From Sulfuritalea sp. (lineage in GTDB: Bacteria; Pseudomonadota; Gammaproteobacteria; Burkholderiales; Rhodocyclaceae): a stretch of 64,000 nucleotides of DNA. The first letter of the stretch is position 1, and the number at the start of each line of letters is the position of its first letter. The stretch lies in contig JADJUP010000005.1 in assembly GCA_016716965.1 (NCBI GenBank), forward strand, positions 62,001-126,000. Reading direction: 5' to 3'. The translations under genes were made by a program, and so were the position numbers. Positions 55,353-64,000 of this stretch are shown piece by piece. Under the pieces are notes generated by a model. It was not told the origin of the DNA. It did no database searches and saw only the letters and a program-made list of their open reading frames with translations.

Positions 55353-56858
55353 TCAGCTTTCCACGAAGCGGCCCTTGAGGGCGAAAAGCCCCTGCGGACG
55401 CTTCTGGATGAACATGATGATGAACACCAGCACCACGATCTTGGCGATCACCGCGCCTGACCAGGCCTCGATGAACTTGGTGACGATGCCCAGCCCCAGC
55501 GCCGCCCACACCGCGCCGGCGAGCTGGCCGACGCCGCCCAGCACCACGACCATGAAGGAATCGACGATGTAGCCCTGGCCCATGTCGGGGCCGACGTTGG
55601 CGATCTGCGACAGGGCGACGCCGCCCAGGCCCGCGATGCCGGCGCCAAGGGCGAAGGCCACGGTGTCGATGCGCCCGGTCGGCACGCCGACGCAGCCCGC
55701 CATGGCACGGTTCTGCGTCACGGCCCGGACGAACATGCCCAGCCGAGTCTTGTTCATCAGCGCCCAGACCAGGGCCAGCACGAAGAGGGCGAAGCCGACG
55801 ATGACGATGCGATTGAGCGGCAGGACGATGGACGGCAGGATCTCGATGCCGCCCGACATCCAGGTCGGGTTGGCGACTTCCACGTTCTGCGCGCCGAAGA
55901 TCACGCGCGCCGCCTGGATCAGCATCAGCGACAAGCCCCAGGTGGCGAGCAGGGTTTCCAGCGCGCGGCCGTAGAGCCAGCGGATCACCGTGCGCTCGAG
56001 CAGCACACCGACGGCGGCGGCGGCGAAGAAGGCGACCGGCACGGCGGCCAGCAGGTACCAGTCAAGATGGTCGGGAAAATAGCTGCGGAACATGCCCTGC
56101 ATGGCGTAGGTGGCATAGGCGCCAATCATCAGCAGCTCGCCGTGGGCCATGTTGATCACGCCCATCACTCCGTAGGTGATGGCCAGGCCCAAGGCCGCGA
56201 GCAGCAGGATGGAGCCGAGGCTGAGGCCGGAGAAGACGCGGCCGATGTTTTCCGCGAGGGTCAGCCTGTCCTTGACCGCGAGGTAGGACTGGAAGGCGGC
56301 GCGACGCACCTCGACTTCGGTCTCGTTGGCCGGCTCGGACTGTGCCTTGAGCATGGCCTGGGTATTGGGGTCGGCGCTGGATGCCAGGGATTTCGCCGCT
56401 GCGATGCGCACCTGCGGATCGGGGTCCTTGAGTGTCGCCGCCGCATGAATCTCGACCAGCAGGGCGCGTATCTTTGGCACGGTTTCGCGGTCGCGGGCCT
56501 TCGCCAGCATCGGCGCCATTGCGGCGTCTACATTGCCGGCGATTTCCTTGACCGCCGCAAAGCGCACTACCGGGTCGGGATCGATGAGTTTCAGCACCGC
56601 CAGCGCGCCTTCGAGTTCGCGGCGCACGCGGTTGTTGATCGATATGTCCTCGCCCTTGTCATCCTTCAGGCTGCCATCAGCCAGTTGCTGCAATACCGCC
56701 AGGGCCTCAGGCTCGGCGGTCAGCGCCAGCTTCTGGATGGCGGCGATCTTGTCGTCGGATTCCTCCGCCGCCAATTGGCGCACCAGGGCCGGGTTCGGCG
56801 CAGCGTGCGCAGCGCAACCCAGCAACAGCATCAGCAGGAGGAAAATTCGCGGGATCAT
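55353..56858 (-). CDS. urtB: Urea ABC transporter permease UrtB with N-terminal helical repeat domain
   Basis: 501 residues from ATG 56858. Signal-like start IPRIFLLLMLLLGCAAHAAP is followed by about 200 residues of HEAT-like helices (DPDPVVRFAAVKEIAGNVDA, DPDPQVRIAAAKSLASSADP), then the LivH-type permease core with LAITYGVMGVINMAHGELLM, ETLLATWGLSLMLIQAARVI and ALSQIANVGPDMGQGYIVDS. This N-terminal domain is usual in UrtB. Its gene is preceded by a hairpin after urtA. Confidence 0.95.
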   Translation of the reverse strand: MIPRIFLLLMLLLGCAAHAAPNPALVRQLAAEESDDKIAAIQKLALTAEPEALAVLQQLADGSLKDDKGEDISINNRVRRELEGALAVLKLIDPDPVVRFAAVKEIAGNVDAAMAPMLAKARDRETVPKIRALLVEIHAAATLKDPDPQVRIAAAKSLASSADPNTQAMLKAQSEPANETEVEVRRAAFQSYLAVKDRLTLAENIGRVFSGLSLGSILLLAALGLAITYGVMGVINMAHGELLMIGAYATYAMQGMFRSYFPDHLDWYLLAAVPVAFFAAAAVGVLLERTVIRWLYGRALETLLATWGLSLMLIQAARVIFGAQNVEVANPTWMSGGIEILPSIVLPLNRIVIVGFALFVLALVWALMNKTRLGMFVRAVTQNRAMAGCVGVPTGRIDTVAFALGAGIAGLGGVALSQIANVGPDMGQGYIVDSFMVVVLGGVGQLAGAVWAALGLGIVTKFIEAWSGAVIAKIVVLVFIIMFIQKRPQGLFALKGRFVES

Positions 56859-56874
56859 GGATGTCTGGAAAAGG

Positions 56875-56900
56875 GCGCGGCCGGCCGTTGCCGGCCGCGC
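56875..56900 (-). terminator. Hairpin between urtA and urtB (attenuator)
   Basis: Perfect 11-base stem GCGCGGCCGGC/GCCGGCCGCGC with a 4-base loop, followed on the minus strand by CCTTTT. It would end part of the transcripts after urtA and so keep the binding protein in excess over the rest of the operon. Confidence 0.7.
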
Positions 56901-56934
56901 AATTGCTACTCTCTCTCTACCTACGCAAAACTTC

Positions 56935-58212
56935 TTACTTGGCCTTGGCGACCTCGGGCTCGTCCTTCTTCTTGTCGTTGCCGGCAATGAAGGGCGACCA
57001 GGGTTGGGCCTTGACCGGGCCCTTGGTCTTCCACACCACGTTGAACTGGCCGTCCGCCTTCACTTCGCCGATGAACACGGCGCGATGCAGGTGGTGGTTC
57101 TTCTCATCCATCTTGATGGTAAAGCCGGACGGCGCCTTGAACGTCTGCCCGCCCATCGCGGCGATGACCTTGTCGACATCGGTGCTCTTGGCCTTCTCGA
57201 CCGCCTGCTTCCACATGTGGATGCCGATGTAGGTGGCTTCCATCGGGTCGTTGGTCACGACCGTATCGGCCTTCGGCAACTTCTGCTTCTTGGCCCAGTC
57301 GCGGTACTGCTTGATGAACTTGTCATTCTCCGGGTTCTTGATCGACTGGAAGTAGTTCCAGGCGGCGAGGTGACCCACAAGCGGCTTGGTATCGACGCCG
57401 CGCAATTCCTCTTCACCCACCGAGAAGGCGACCACCGGCACGTCCGTAGCCTTCAGGCCGGCGTTGCCGAGTTCCTTGTAGAAGGGCACGTTGGAGTCGC
57501 CGTTGATGGTCGACACCACGGCCGTCTTCTTGCCCTCGCCGGCGAACTTCTTGATCTTGGCGATGATGGTCTGGTAATCGCTGTGGCCGAAGGGGGTGTA
57601 CTCCTCCATGATGTCGGCTTCGGCAACGCCCTTCGATTTCAGGAAGGCGCGCAGGATCTTGTTGGTGGTGCGCGGATAGACGTAGTCGGTGCCTAGCAGG
57701 ACCCAGCGCTTGGCCGAGCCGCCGTCCTTCGACATCAGGTATTCGACAGCCGGAATCGCCTGCTGGTTGGGCGCGGCGCCGGTGTAGAAGACGTTCTTTT
57801 CAAGTTCTTCGCCCTCGTACTGGACGGGGTAGAACAAGAGGCCGTTGAGTTCCTTGAACACCGGGTTCACCGACTTGCGCGACACCGAGGTCCAGCAACC
57901 GAAGGTGACGGCGACCTTGTCCTGGGTCAGCAGCTGGCGCGCCTTCTCGGCGAACAGCGGCCAGTTCGAGGCAGGGTCGACCACCACGGGCTCGAGCTTC
58001 TTGCCCAGCACGCCGCCCTTGGCGTTGATTTCCTCAATGGCCATCAGCGCCGTTTCCTTGAGCGCGGTCTCGGAAATCGCCATGGTTCCCGACAACGAAT
58101 GCAGGATGCCTACCTTGATGGTGTCGGCGGCGACGGCGGGCTGGGTGATGAAGCCGGCGGCGGCCAGTGCGATGGTTACGGCAGTAGCCTTGACGAAATT
58201 GCGACGTTGCAT
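56935..58212 (-). CDS. urtA: Urea ABC transporter binding protein UrtA
   Basis: 425 residues with export signal RRNFVKATAVTIALAAAGFI. Mature protein matches UrtA: IKVGILHSLSGTMAISETAL, FGCWTSVSRKSVNPVFKELN, LLFYPVQYEGEELEKNVFYT, STINGDSNVPFYKELGNAGL and HHLHRAVFIGEVKADGQFNV. First gene of the urt-ure operon, under a sigma54-like promoter. Confidence 0.97.
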   Translation of the reverse strand: MQRRNFVKATAVTIALAAAGFITQPAVAADTIKVGILHSLSGTMAISETALKETALMAIEEINAKGGVLGKKLEPVVVDPASNWPLFAEKARQLLTQDKVAVTFGCWTSVSRKSVNPVFKELNGLLFYPVQYEGEELEKNVFYTGAAPNQQAIPAVEYLMSKDGGSAKRWVLLGTDYVYPRTTNKILRAFLKSKGVAEADIMEEYTPFGHSDYQTIIAKIKKFAGEGKKTAVVSTINGDSNVPFYKELGNAGLKATDVPVVAFSVGEEELRGVDTKPLVGHLAAWNYFQSIKNPENDKFIKQYRDWAKKQKLPKADTVVTNDPMEATYIGIHMWKQAVEKAKSTDVDKVIAAMGGQTFKAPSGFTIKMDEKNHHLHRAVFIGEVKADGQFNVVWKTKGPVKAQPWSPFIAGNDKKKDEPEVAKAK

Positions 58213-58277
58213 GGTGTACCCCTTTCGATGGATGTAAGCGGACCGACCGTCTGGATTGAAACGGTGCAGTTCTTACA

Positions 58278-58294
58278 TAGCGAAGGGCGTGCCA
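58278..58294 (-). promoter_or_regulatory. Sigma54-type promoter upstream of urtA
   Basis: TGGCACGCCCTTCGCTA on the minus strand: GG and GC elements exactly ten bases apart, one mismatch to the consensus (TCGC for TTGC). It lies 66 bases upstream of the urtA start. Nitrogen-regulated (NtrC/RpoN) control of urea uptake fits the known pattern. Confidence 0.6.
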
Positions 58295-58490
58295 TGCACG
58301 GATTGCCAACATCGAAACCGCTGCAATCCACTGTTGTTGCTGGTTTAAGCCTCAAGCTCCCCTGCCCCGGACAGGGTCACGGCGGAAAACCGCCACGCAC
58401 CAGAATGGCGTATGCGAAAAAAATCCCTGCTCCGTATTGGTGCGCTGCATCAAGCGCGGACCGGCAAGTGCCACCGGTCACCGGGTGCCG

Positions 58491-58652
58491 CTACTTCTTC
58501 CGCGTGGCGCCGGACTTGCGCGGCTTTGCCGCTGGCTTCGCATTGGCCGCCGGCGCCGGCGGCTTGTCACCGATCACGCCCTTGAGCGGGCAGATCTTGA
58601 ATGCCGGGCATTTCTGGCAGCCGGCGACGATGGCGATCGGGCAAAGGGTCAT
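58491..58652 (-). CDS. Small cysteine-rich protein (53 residues)
   Basis: Frame from ATG 58652: MTLCPIAIVAGCQKCPAFKI followed by CPLKGVIGD and a Lys/Ala/Pro-rich tail (NAKPAAKPRKSGATRKK). Four Cys in the order CPx6-GCxKCPx4-CPLK, which could bind a metal or cofactor. I recall similar short unannotated proteins in related betaproteobacteria, but cannot confirm. Intergenic by most gene callers because of its size. Confidence 0.6.
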   Translation of the reverse strand: MTLCPIAIVAGCQKCPAFKICPLKGVIGDKPPAPAANAKPAAKPRKSGATRKK

Positions 58653-58749
58653 GGTGATTCCAGTAGAGGTGACGCGGGACGCGCAGTATGGGGCGCAGGC
58701 GCCCCGGCGGGTAGTCGGCGCCGCCTAAACCGGCGGCGCGTCCGGATAG

Positions 58750-59142
58750 TCAGATCCGGTGGCAGACCAGGCAGAGTCGGGAGGCATCCTGGCGCAGGAA
58801 GACGCTGGCCGACTGGGGTGACTTGGCTTCCGCCGAGTCACCATGGCAGGAATCGCAATCCACCACCCGTTGCGGGCCGAACAGGCGTGGTTCGGCGGCA
58901 TCGGCCATGCCATTGCCATTCTGATCGAAGAACCAGATGCCGTCGCGGCAGCGGTCGGGCGCGTTGAAGCCCGGCGCGGCAGGCAGCGGCCGGCCGAAGG
59001 GATGGTGGCGCGGTCCGAGCTCGCGCTTGGCGGGATCCACCACATGGGCCGGACCGCCGTCGCAGCCGATGTCGGCCGCCGCGCCGGCCAGCGGCAGGAG
59101 CAGGCAGGCAAGCAGCGCCCCGCGCAGGGCGCAGGCAATCAC
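58750..59142 (-). CDS. Secreted diheme cytochrome c-like protein
   Basis: 130 residues from GTG 59142, overlapping the stop of the AlgH-like gene (GTGA). Signal peptide ACALRGALLACLLLPLAGAA, then haem sites CDSCH and, close to the C terminus, CLVCH. The span between them (EAKSPQSASVFLRQDASRL) is short, as in small multihaem cytochromes. A DQNGNGMADAAEPRLF stretch resembles a calcium-binding EF-hand loop. Confidence 0.75.
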   Translation of the reverse strand: MIACALRGALLACLLLPLAGAAADIGCDGGPAHVVDPAKRELGPRHHPFGRPLPAAPGFNAPDRCRDGIWFFDQNGNGMADAAEPRLFGPQRVVDCDSCHGDSAEAKSPQSASVFLRQDASRLCLVCHRI

Positions 59143-59792
59143 CGCAGCGCCGGCCGCCACGCCGCGACCTCGACCCGCGGCAGCGGCGCCGCCGCCGGCG
59201 CGCGCACCATCACCTGAGTCGCGCGACGCCACAGCTTCGGCCACAGTTCGTCGAGCGGATCGTTGAACAGCGCATCGGTATCGACCGGCAGCAGGTACCA
59301 GTCGCCGCGATCGACCTCGGCTTCGAGCTGGTTCGGCGCCCAACTGGCAATGCCGCGAAATACCCGCAGGCGGCTGTCGGGGGTGGCCGCGTCGAGCAAT
59401 CTCCGCAGGCTCTCGCCGTCGCTGCTGATGAACAGGCGCTCGGCGAGGTTGATCGCCGCCGCCGGAGCCACCTCGGCGCGCACCAGGAACACGATCTGCG
59501 CCGGCGCGACCGGGCCGCCGTAATGCAGTCGATGCCCGGCCGCCGCCTCCAGCCCGGGAAACAACGGCGCCAGCGACAGGTCAAGCGCACGATTGACGAT
59601 GACGCCGATGGTCGATCGGCTGCGGCCATGCCGGGTGACGAGGACCACGCTCTGGCGAAAGCGCGGATCGGCCATGCCTTCGGCCGCGATCAGCAACACG
59701 GAACGGGCTTCGGCCACATCCGCCGCCAGCAGCGCGGGCGACGAGACGCAGCCGAACAGGAACATCAGGAGGGCGGCGAACAGGCGCGGCAT
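59139..59792 (-). CDS. AlgH/UPF0301-family protein with signal peptide
   Basis: 217 residues from ATG 59792. Core matches the family: VLLIAAEGMADPRFRQSVVL, GVIVNRALDLSLAPLFPGLE, YGGPVAP and FRGIASWAPNQLEAEVDRGD. Most AlgH proteins lack a leader; this one starts with LFAALLMFLFGCVSSPALLA, so it should be exported, possibly as a lipoprotein. Biochemical function of the family is unknown. Confidence 0.85.
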   Translation of the reverse strand: MPRLFAALLMFLFGCVSSPALLAADVAEARSVLLIAAEGMADPRFRQSVVLVTRHGRSRSTIGVIVNRALDLSLAPLFPGLEAAAGHRLHYGGPVAPAQIVFLVRAEVAPAAAINLAERLFISSDGESLRRLLDAATPDSRLRVFRGIASWAPNQLEAEVDRGDWYLLPVDTDALFNDPLDELWPKLWRRATQVMVRAPAAAPLPRVEVAAWRPALR

Positions 59793-59858
59793 GGGCAGAG
59801 TATAGACGCCGCCTGCAACGCGGCAAGCCGGGCGGCCGGGCGCCGGCATCGCGGAAAA

Positions 59859-60290
59859 TCAGGCGGCCGAGGCCTCGGCCGGTACCGGCATGGCCCGCCG
59901 GTCGATCAGCGCCAGCCAGCCGCGGATCACGCGGTAGAGCACCCAGAGCCCCGTGCTGACGATGACCAGGATCGCCGCCGGAATGCCGATCAAGGTCAGC
60001 ATCAGGACGCCGGCGACCAGCAGCCAGAGCGCGGCGAACCAGAAGGTTCGCATCTGCCAGCGCCAGTGCGTCGCCAGCCAGGTGCCGCGCACCTTGTCGC
60101 GTGTGACGTAATTGATTATCACCGCGATGATCGAGGGCCAGCCGAAGACGAAGGCACCGACCACGGTGGCGGAAGTGAGCACGCCGGATATCGCCGAAAT
60201 CGCGTGCAGCCCGTACATTACATGGCACCACGCGCGCGGTCCGTCCAGGTCGCCGTCATCGCGAGCGGAAAACACTTCGGCTTCGGTCAT
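59859..60290 (-). CDS. Small membrane protein (DUF4870-like)
   Basis: 143 residues from ATG 60290, overlapping the ubiD stop (ATGA). Three to four helices: MYGLHAISAISGVLTSATVV, FVFGWPSIIAVIINYVTRDK, FWFAALWLLVAGVLMLTLIG and ILVIVSTGLWVLYRVIRG. The placement of charged residues is DUF4870-like. Likely co-transcribed with ubiD. Confidence 0.72.
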   Translation of the reverse strand: MTEAEVFSARDDGDLDGPRAWCHVMYGLHAISAISGVLTSATVVGAFVFGWPSIIAVIINYVTRDKVRGTWLATHWRWQMRTFWFAALWLLVAGVLMLTLIGIPAAILVIVSTGLWVLYRVIRGWLALIDRRAMPVPAEASAA

Positions 60291-61790
60291 CTGTCCTCCT
60301 CGAGACCCAACTGTTTCCAGAGCATGTCGATGCGCTGCTTCACGGCGGGATCCATGGCGATCGGGCGGCCCCATTCGCGTGTCGTCTCGCCCGGCCACTT
60401 GTTGGTCGCGTCGATGCCCATTTTGCTCCCGAGGCCCGCCACCGGTGAAGCGAAATCGAGGTAATCAATGGGCGTATTCTCGGCAATCAGGGTATCACGC
60501 GCCGCATCGACCCGCGTCGTCAGCGCCCAGATCACCTCGGGCCAGGAACGCACGTCGACATCCTCGTCGGTGACGATGATGAACTTGGTGTACATGAACT
60601 GGCGCAGGAAGCTCCAGATGCCGAACATGATCCGCTTCGCATGGCCGGGATAGGCCTTGCGGATCGAGACCAGCGCCATGCGGTAGGAGCAGCCCTCGGG
60701 CGGCAGGTAGAAGTCGACGATCTCGGGGAAGGTCTTGCGCAACAGCGGCACAAAGACCTCGTTAAGTGCAAGGCCAAGCATCGCCGGTTCGTCGGGCGGC
60801 TTGCCGGTATAGGTGGAATGGTAGATCGCGTCGCGCCGCAGGGTGATGCGCTGCACCGTGAACACCGGAAACTCGGAGACCTCGTTGTAATAGCCGGTGT
60901 GGTCGCCGTAAGGGCCTTCAGCTGCCGTCTCGCCGGGATGGATCAGGCCTTCGAGCACGATCTCGGCAGAGGCCGGCACCTGCAGGTCGGAGCCGATGCA
61001 TTTCACCACTTCGGTCTTGGCGCCGCGCAACAGGCCGGCGAACTGGTATTCCGACAGCGTGTCGGGCACCGGCGTCACGGCACCGAGGATGGTCGCCGGA
61101 TCGGCGCCGATCACCACCGCCACCGGGAACGGCTGGCCGGGCTTCGCCGCGCAATGTTCGCGGAAATCCAGCGCACCGCCGCGATGCGCCAGCCAGCGCA
61201 TGATCAGCTTGTTCGGCGCCGAGCAGTTGCTGGCGGTAGATGCCGAGGTTCTGCCGCGTCTTGTGCGGTCCGCGCGTCACCACCAGGCCCCAGGTGACCA
61301 GCGGCGCGGCATCACCGGGCCAGCAGGTCTGGATCGGCAGTCGGCCGAGGTCGACGTCGCGGCCCTCCCACACGACTTCCTGGCAGGGCGCGGACGAGAC
61401 GACCTTGGGCGCCATGTTGAGTACCTGCTTGAGCACCGGCAATTTATCCCAGGCGTCCTTGAGACCCTTGGGCGGTTCCGGTTCCTTGAGGTAGGCCAGC
61501 AGTTCGCCGACTTCGCGCAGGCGGGTCTTCCAGTCGGCCGCCGCGCCCTCCGCTGCCGCGCCCGCGTCGATGCCCATGGCAACGCGTTCGGGGGTGCCGA
61601 ACAGGTTGGCCAGCACCGGCATGGAATGGCCCCTGGGCTTTTCGAACAACAGGGCGGGACCGCCGGCGCGCAGCACGCGATCCGCGATCTCGGTCATCTC
61701 CAGCTTGGGATCGACCTCCACCGTGATGCGCTTGAGCTGGCCGATGGCTTCAAGCTGGCGGACGAAGTCGCGCAGGTCGGCGTATTTCAT
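60287..61790 (-). CDS. ubiD: 3-octaprenyl-4-hydroxybenzoate carboxy-lyase UbiD, frameshifted
   Basis: Ubiquinone biosynthesis enzyme that decarboxylates prenylated 4-hydroxybenzoate using prenyl-FMN. About 500 residues after correction, close to E. coli UbiD throughout: MKYADLRDFVRQLEAIGQLK, PKLEMTEIADRVLRAGGPAL, RQNLGIYRQQLLG, then after one extra base near 61217, NKLIMRWLAHRGGALDFREH, AEGPYGDHTGYYNEVSEFPV, FVPLLRKTFPEIVDFYLPPE and TPIDYLDFASPVAGLGSKMG. Quinone synthesis is normally needed, so an assembly error is plausible here. Confidence 0.88.
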
Positions 61791-61842
61791 GGAGAGAGTT
61801 TAACCGCGTCCGTACATGTTTATGAGTCAGGGCAATTTTCGC

Positions 61843-61891
61843 AAAAGTCGGCGCCCCACAGGGACTTCCTTCGGTCGCCGGCACCACGGCG
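61843..61891 (+). repeat. Dispersed repeat with 24-bp insert (between ubiD and hybrid kinase)
   Basis: AAAAGTCGGCGC, 24-base insert CCCACAGGGACTTCC..., CGGCACCACGGCG, 49 bp. It lies in the divergent gap just before the kinase start. Confidence 0.9.
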
Positions 61892-61908
61892 CGATGAGGT
61901 CTGAGGTC

Positions 61909-63762
61909 ATGTCAAAGCCCGCTATTGATACTATCCGCCTTCCGCAGAACCCCTCACGCACGATGTCCATCGATTTCCAGTCGGAAGAAGAGCGCGCTGT
62001 CGTCAAGGCCGAACAGATCAGGGCCTTTTACAGCGAGACCAACGACCAGAACCTGGCCGGCGCACTGGTGTTGAGCCTGCTCGTATATGTGGTGCACGAC
62101 GGCGTCCCGGGCTGGACCTGGCAGCCCGCGCTGCTGGCCCTCTATGTCGTCACCCTGGTACGCGCCTGGCTGGTGTGGCAATACCACCGCGCACCGACCA
62201 GCCGCAGCACGCTGGACTGGGGACGCACCCAGGCCATCAGCGGCGCCTTGTCCGGCGTTTGCTGGGGCGTCGCCAGCACCGCCATGCTGGCGCACCTGCC
62301 GACCGAGTACCAACTGGTGATCCTGACGGTGATCACGGTTGCCGCCTCGAGCAATGCATCGGAAGGCTTCTCCTACGTTCCGCCATCACGCTCCTTCATC
62401 CTCGCCGCCATCGGCCCGCCAGCGCTCTGGCTGCTGACCGTCGGCGATCGTCTGCACACCATCCTCGGCCTGATGTTGCTGGTCTTCGTGCCGATGACCA
62501 TCTGGCAGGCGCGCAAGCGCAATCGGGTGTTCATCGAAGCCCAGCAACTGCGCTTCCGCAACGAAAGTCTGGCGAGGGAACTCACGGCGCAGCGCGATGC
62601 CGCGGAACAGGCCTACCTGGCCAAGGCGCGCTTCCTTGCCGCCGCCAGCCACGACCTGCGCCAGCCCATGCAAGCCATATCGATCTTCCACGAACTTCTC
62701 CATCACGAAATGGGGACATCCGGACGTGGCGCGAGCATCCTCGCCAACGCCCAGAAAGCCGCGGAGGGAATGCGCACCCTGCTCGATGCGCTGCTCGACG
62801 TTTCGCGACTTGACGCCAATGTCATCACCCCGAACTGCCGCGCCTTCCCGGTGCAGACCCTGCTCAACCAGATGGAAAGCGAGTTCATGCCGATCGCCGG
62901 GCAGATGAAGATCCGGCTGCGCGTCATGCCCTGTTCGGCGCTCGTCGTCAGCGATCCGGTTTTGCTCGGCCAGGTGTTACGCAACCTGCTTTCAAACGCC
63001 TTGCGCTATGCGCCGTCCGGCCGCATCCTGCTCGGCTGCAGGCGTCGCGGCAACCAACTCGCCATCGCGGTGTTCGATACCGGCATCGGCATCGCGCCCG
63101 ACCAGCATTCGAAGATCTTCGGCGAGTTCTACCAGGTCGGCAACCAGGCGCGGGACCGCAACCAGGGACTTGGACTCGGGCTGGCGATCGTCGAGCGCGT
63201 GGTGCGCCTGCTCGACCATGCGCTGGCCATGCGCTCCATACCGGGGCGAGGCTCCTGCTTCAGCGTCACGGTGGCTCTTGCCGATCCGGCCGACGGCCTG
63301 CCCGACGCGCTTTTGCCCGAAGCGGAACCCGGCCACCTCACCGACAAGATTGCCGGTCGCCGGGTCCTCATGATCGACGACGAAGAAGCCATCCGTACCG
63401 GCATGCGCGACCTGCTGCAAGGCTGGGGCTGCGAGGTGACCACGGCCGGGTCCGCCGCCGAGGCGCTCGAGCGGGCTGCGGCCGGCCCCGCGCCGATCGA
63501 CGTGGTCATTTCCGACATGGGGCTGCCGGGCCAAGGCAATGGCATCGACGCCATCGTCGCCCTCAGGGGTCGTTTCGGTACCCGGCTGCCGGCGCTGCTG
63601 ATCACCGGCGACACGAGTCAGGCGGCATTGCAGGCGGCCCGCGCGGCAAACCTGATCATGCTGCACAAACCCATCAAACCGGGACGCATGCGCGCCGCGC
63701 TGGCCGAGGCGATTGACGCGAACCAGCAAGATGCGCCCCAGGCCAGGCAGGTCGGCTCGTAA
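61909..63762 (+). CDS. Membrane hybrid sensor histidine kinase/response regulator
   Basis: About 617 residues from ATG 61909; an ATG at 61963 is also possible, while earlier in-frame codons would translate the repeat. Around six N-terminal helices (ALVLSLLVYVVHDGVPGW, LVILTVITVAASSNASEGFS), then HisKA with FLAAASHDLRQPMQAISIFH (His-Asp-Leu-Arg-Gln-Pro form), HATPase with LLSNALRYAPSGRILLG and NQGLGLGLAIVERVVRLLDH, and a receiver with VLMIDDEEAIRTGM and DVVISDMGLPGQGNGIDA. Input unknown. Confidence 0.87.
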   Translation: MSKPAIDTIRLPQNPSRTMSIDFQSEEERAVVKAEQIRAFYSETNDQNLAGALVLSLLVYVVHDGVPGWTWQPALLALYVVTLVRAWLVWQYHRAPTSRSTLDWGRTQAISGALSGVCWGVASTAMLAHLPTEYQLVILTVITVAASSNASEGFSYVPPSRSFILAAIGPPALWLLTVGDRLHTILGLMLLVFVPMTIWQARKRNRVFIEAQQLRFRNESLARELTAQRDAAEQAYLAKARFLAAASHDLRQPMQAISIFHELLHHEMGTSGRGASILANAQKAAEGMRTLLDALLDVSRLDANVITPNCRAFPVQTLLNQMESEFMPIAGQMKIRLRVMPCSALVVSDPVLLGQVLRNLLSNALRYAPSGRILLGCRRRGNQLAIAVFDTGIGIAPDQHSKIFGEFYQVGNQARDRNQGLGLGLAIVERVVRLLDHALAMRSIPGRGSCFSVTVALADPADGLPDALLPEAEPGHLTDKIAGRRVLMIDDEEAIRTGMRDLLQGWGCEVTTAGSAAEALERAAAGPAPIDVVISDMGLPGQGNGIDAIVALRGRFGTRLPALLITGDTSQAALQAARAANLIMLHKPIKPGRMRAALAEAIDANQQDAPQARQVGS

Positions 63763-63774
63763 GCCGCAGTAAGC

Positions 63775-64000
63775 TCACGACGCCAGCCAGGGCCCCAGGT
63801 TGAGCTCGGCAACGATGCCGGCGAAAACCGCCGCGCCAAACCACTTGTTGTGGCGGAAGGCGGCGAAGCAGCCATCGCGATTGCGGTCGCGGATCAGCAG
63901 GAAATGGTAGCCGGCGATCATCGCGGCTGCGCCGAGTCCGGCGAAATACGGCCAGCCGTAGGCCAGCCGCAGGCCGACCTCGACCAGTATCAGCAGCGTG
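63775..64000 (-). CDS. ubiA: 4-hydroxybenzoate polyprenyltransferase UbiA, C-terminal part
   Basis: The last 75 codons of a gene entering from the right edge: IAGYHFLLIRDRNRDGCFAA, then FRHNKWFGAAVFAGIVAELN ending LGPWLAS. This is the typical UbiA C terminus (RDRxxxxCFxAFxHNxWxGAAVFAG). It adds the polyprenyl tail to 4-hydroxybenzoate, making the substrate of UbiD, whose gene lies 2 kb away. Confidence 0.85.
   Translation of the reverse strand, partial: TLLILVEVGLRLAYGWPYFAGLGAAAMIAGYHFLLIRDRNRDGCFAAFRHNKWFGAAVFAGIVAELNLGPWLAS

Noticed and set aside
58703..58735. Additional repeat copy near the small Cys-rich gene
   Set aside because: GTCGGCGCC is present but the rest of the element differs; likely chance in GC-rich DNA.

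Overview
The window is GC-rich DNA in which almost every base is coding. The gene set (TRAP transporters, NrtA/CmpA-like uptake with cyanase, urt-ure urea cluster, ubiD next to ubiA, an Anbu proteasome cluster, sulfide:quinone oxidoreductase, SCO and multicopper oxidase) points to a respiring Gram-negative betaproteobacterium, probably near Rhodocyclales. That placement is inference from gene content and protein flavour. I see no rRNA or tRNA gene, CRISPR array, intact insertion sequence, prophage or origin.

Layout. 0-5 kb: the end of gloA, then a minus-strand pair made of a ligand-binding lipoprotein and a large hybrid sensor kinase (frameshifted). 5-12 kb: a minus-strand catabolic operon (UbiD-family decarboxylase, TRAP transporter, opine-type dehydrogenase, 3-hydroxyacyl-CoA dehydrogenase) behind a GntR-like palindrome. 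12-21 kb: a LigB-type dioxygenase, then the Anbu cluster (ATP-grasp, alpha-E, proteasome-like Anbu, large transglutaminase) and a membrane protein with a CBM9-like domain. 21-29 kb: sulfide:quinone oxidoreductase, a beta-lactamase remnant, a secreted hydrolase, a secreted metzincin protease, then a multicopper oxidase group with PilJ-like and SCO proteins. 29-35 kb: two paralogous binding proteins, permease, ATPase, cyanase and a DsrE-like protein, forming a cyanate or nitrate-type uptake and detoxification unit. 35-42 kb: small redox and signalling genes plus a stretch of gene remnants. 42-48 kb: LysR regulator, M20 amidohydrolase and a second TRAP transporter. 48-58 kb: one long minus-strand urea operon, urtABCDE-ureDABCEFG, with a sigma54-like promoter and a hairpin after urtA. 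58-64 kb: small cysteine-rich protein, diheme cytochrome, AlgH-like protein, ubiD (frameshifted), a hybrid kinase and the end of ubiA.

The least expected signal is a family of short dispersed repeats. A 25-bp core (GAAAGTCGGCG...CACGGCG) occurs at least 14 times, ten times uninterrupted and four times with 11 or 24 extra bases at the same internal point. Copies lie in gaps but also inside or at the broken ends of genes: read in frame in ureF, at the truncated end of ureG, beside the frameshift in ureD, at the break in the transglutaminase gene, and in a linker of the first hybrid kinase. A second repeat of about 105 bp sits at two stop/start overlaps and is translated as an N-terminal extension of at least one enzyme. 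The urease structural genes and urea transporter look intact, whereas three maturation genes (ureD, ureF, ureG) are altered. Four single-base frameshifts, one in the normally important gene ubiD, mean that some breaks may be assembly errors; the ureG truncation cannot be explained that way.
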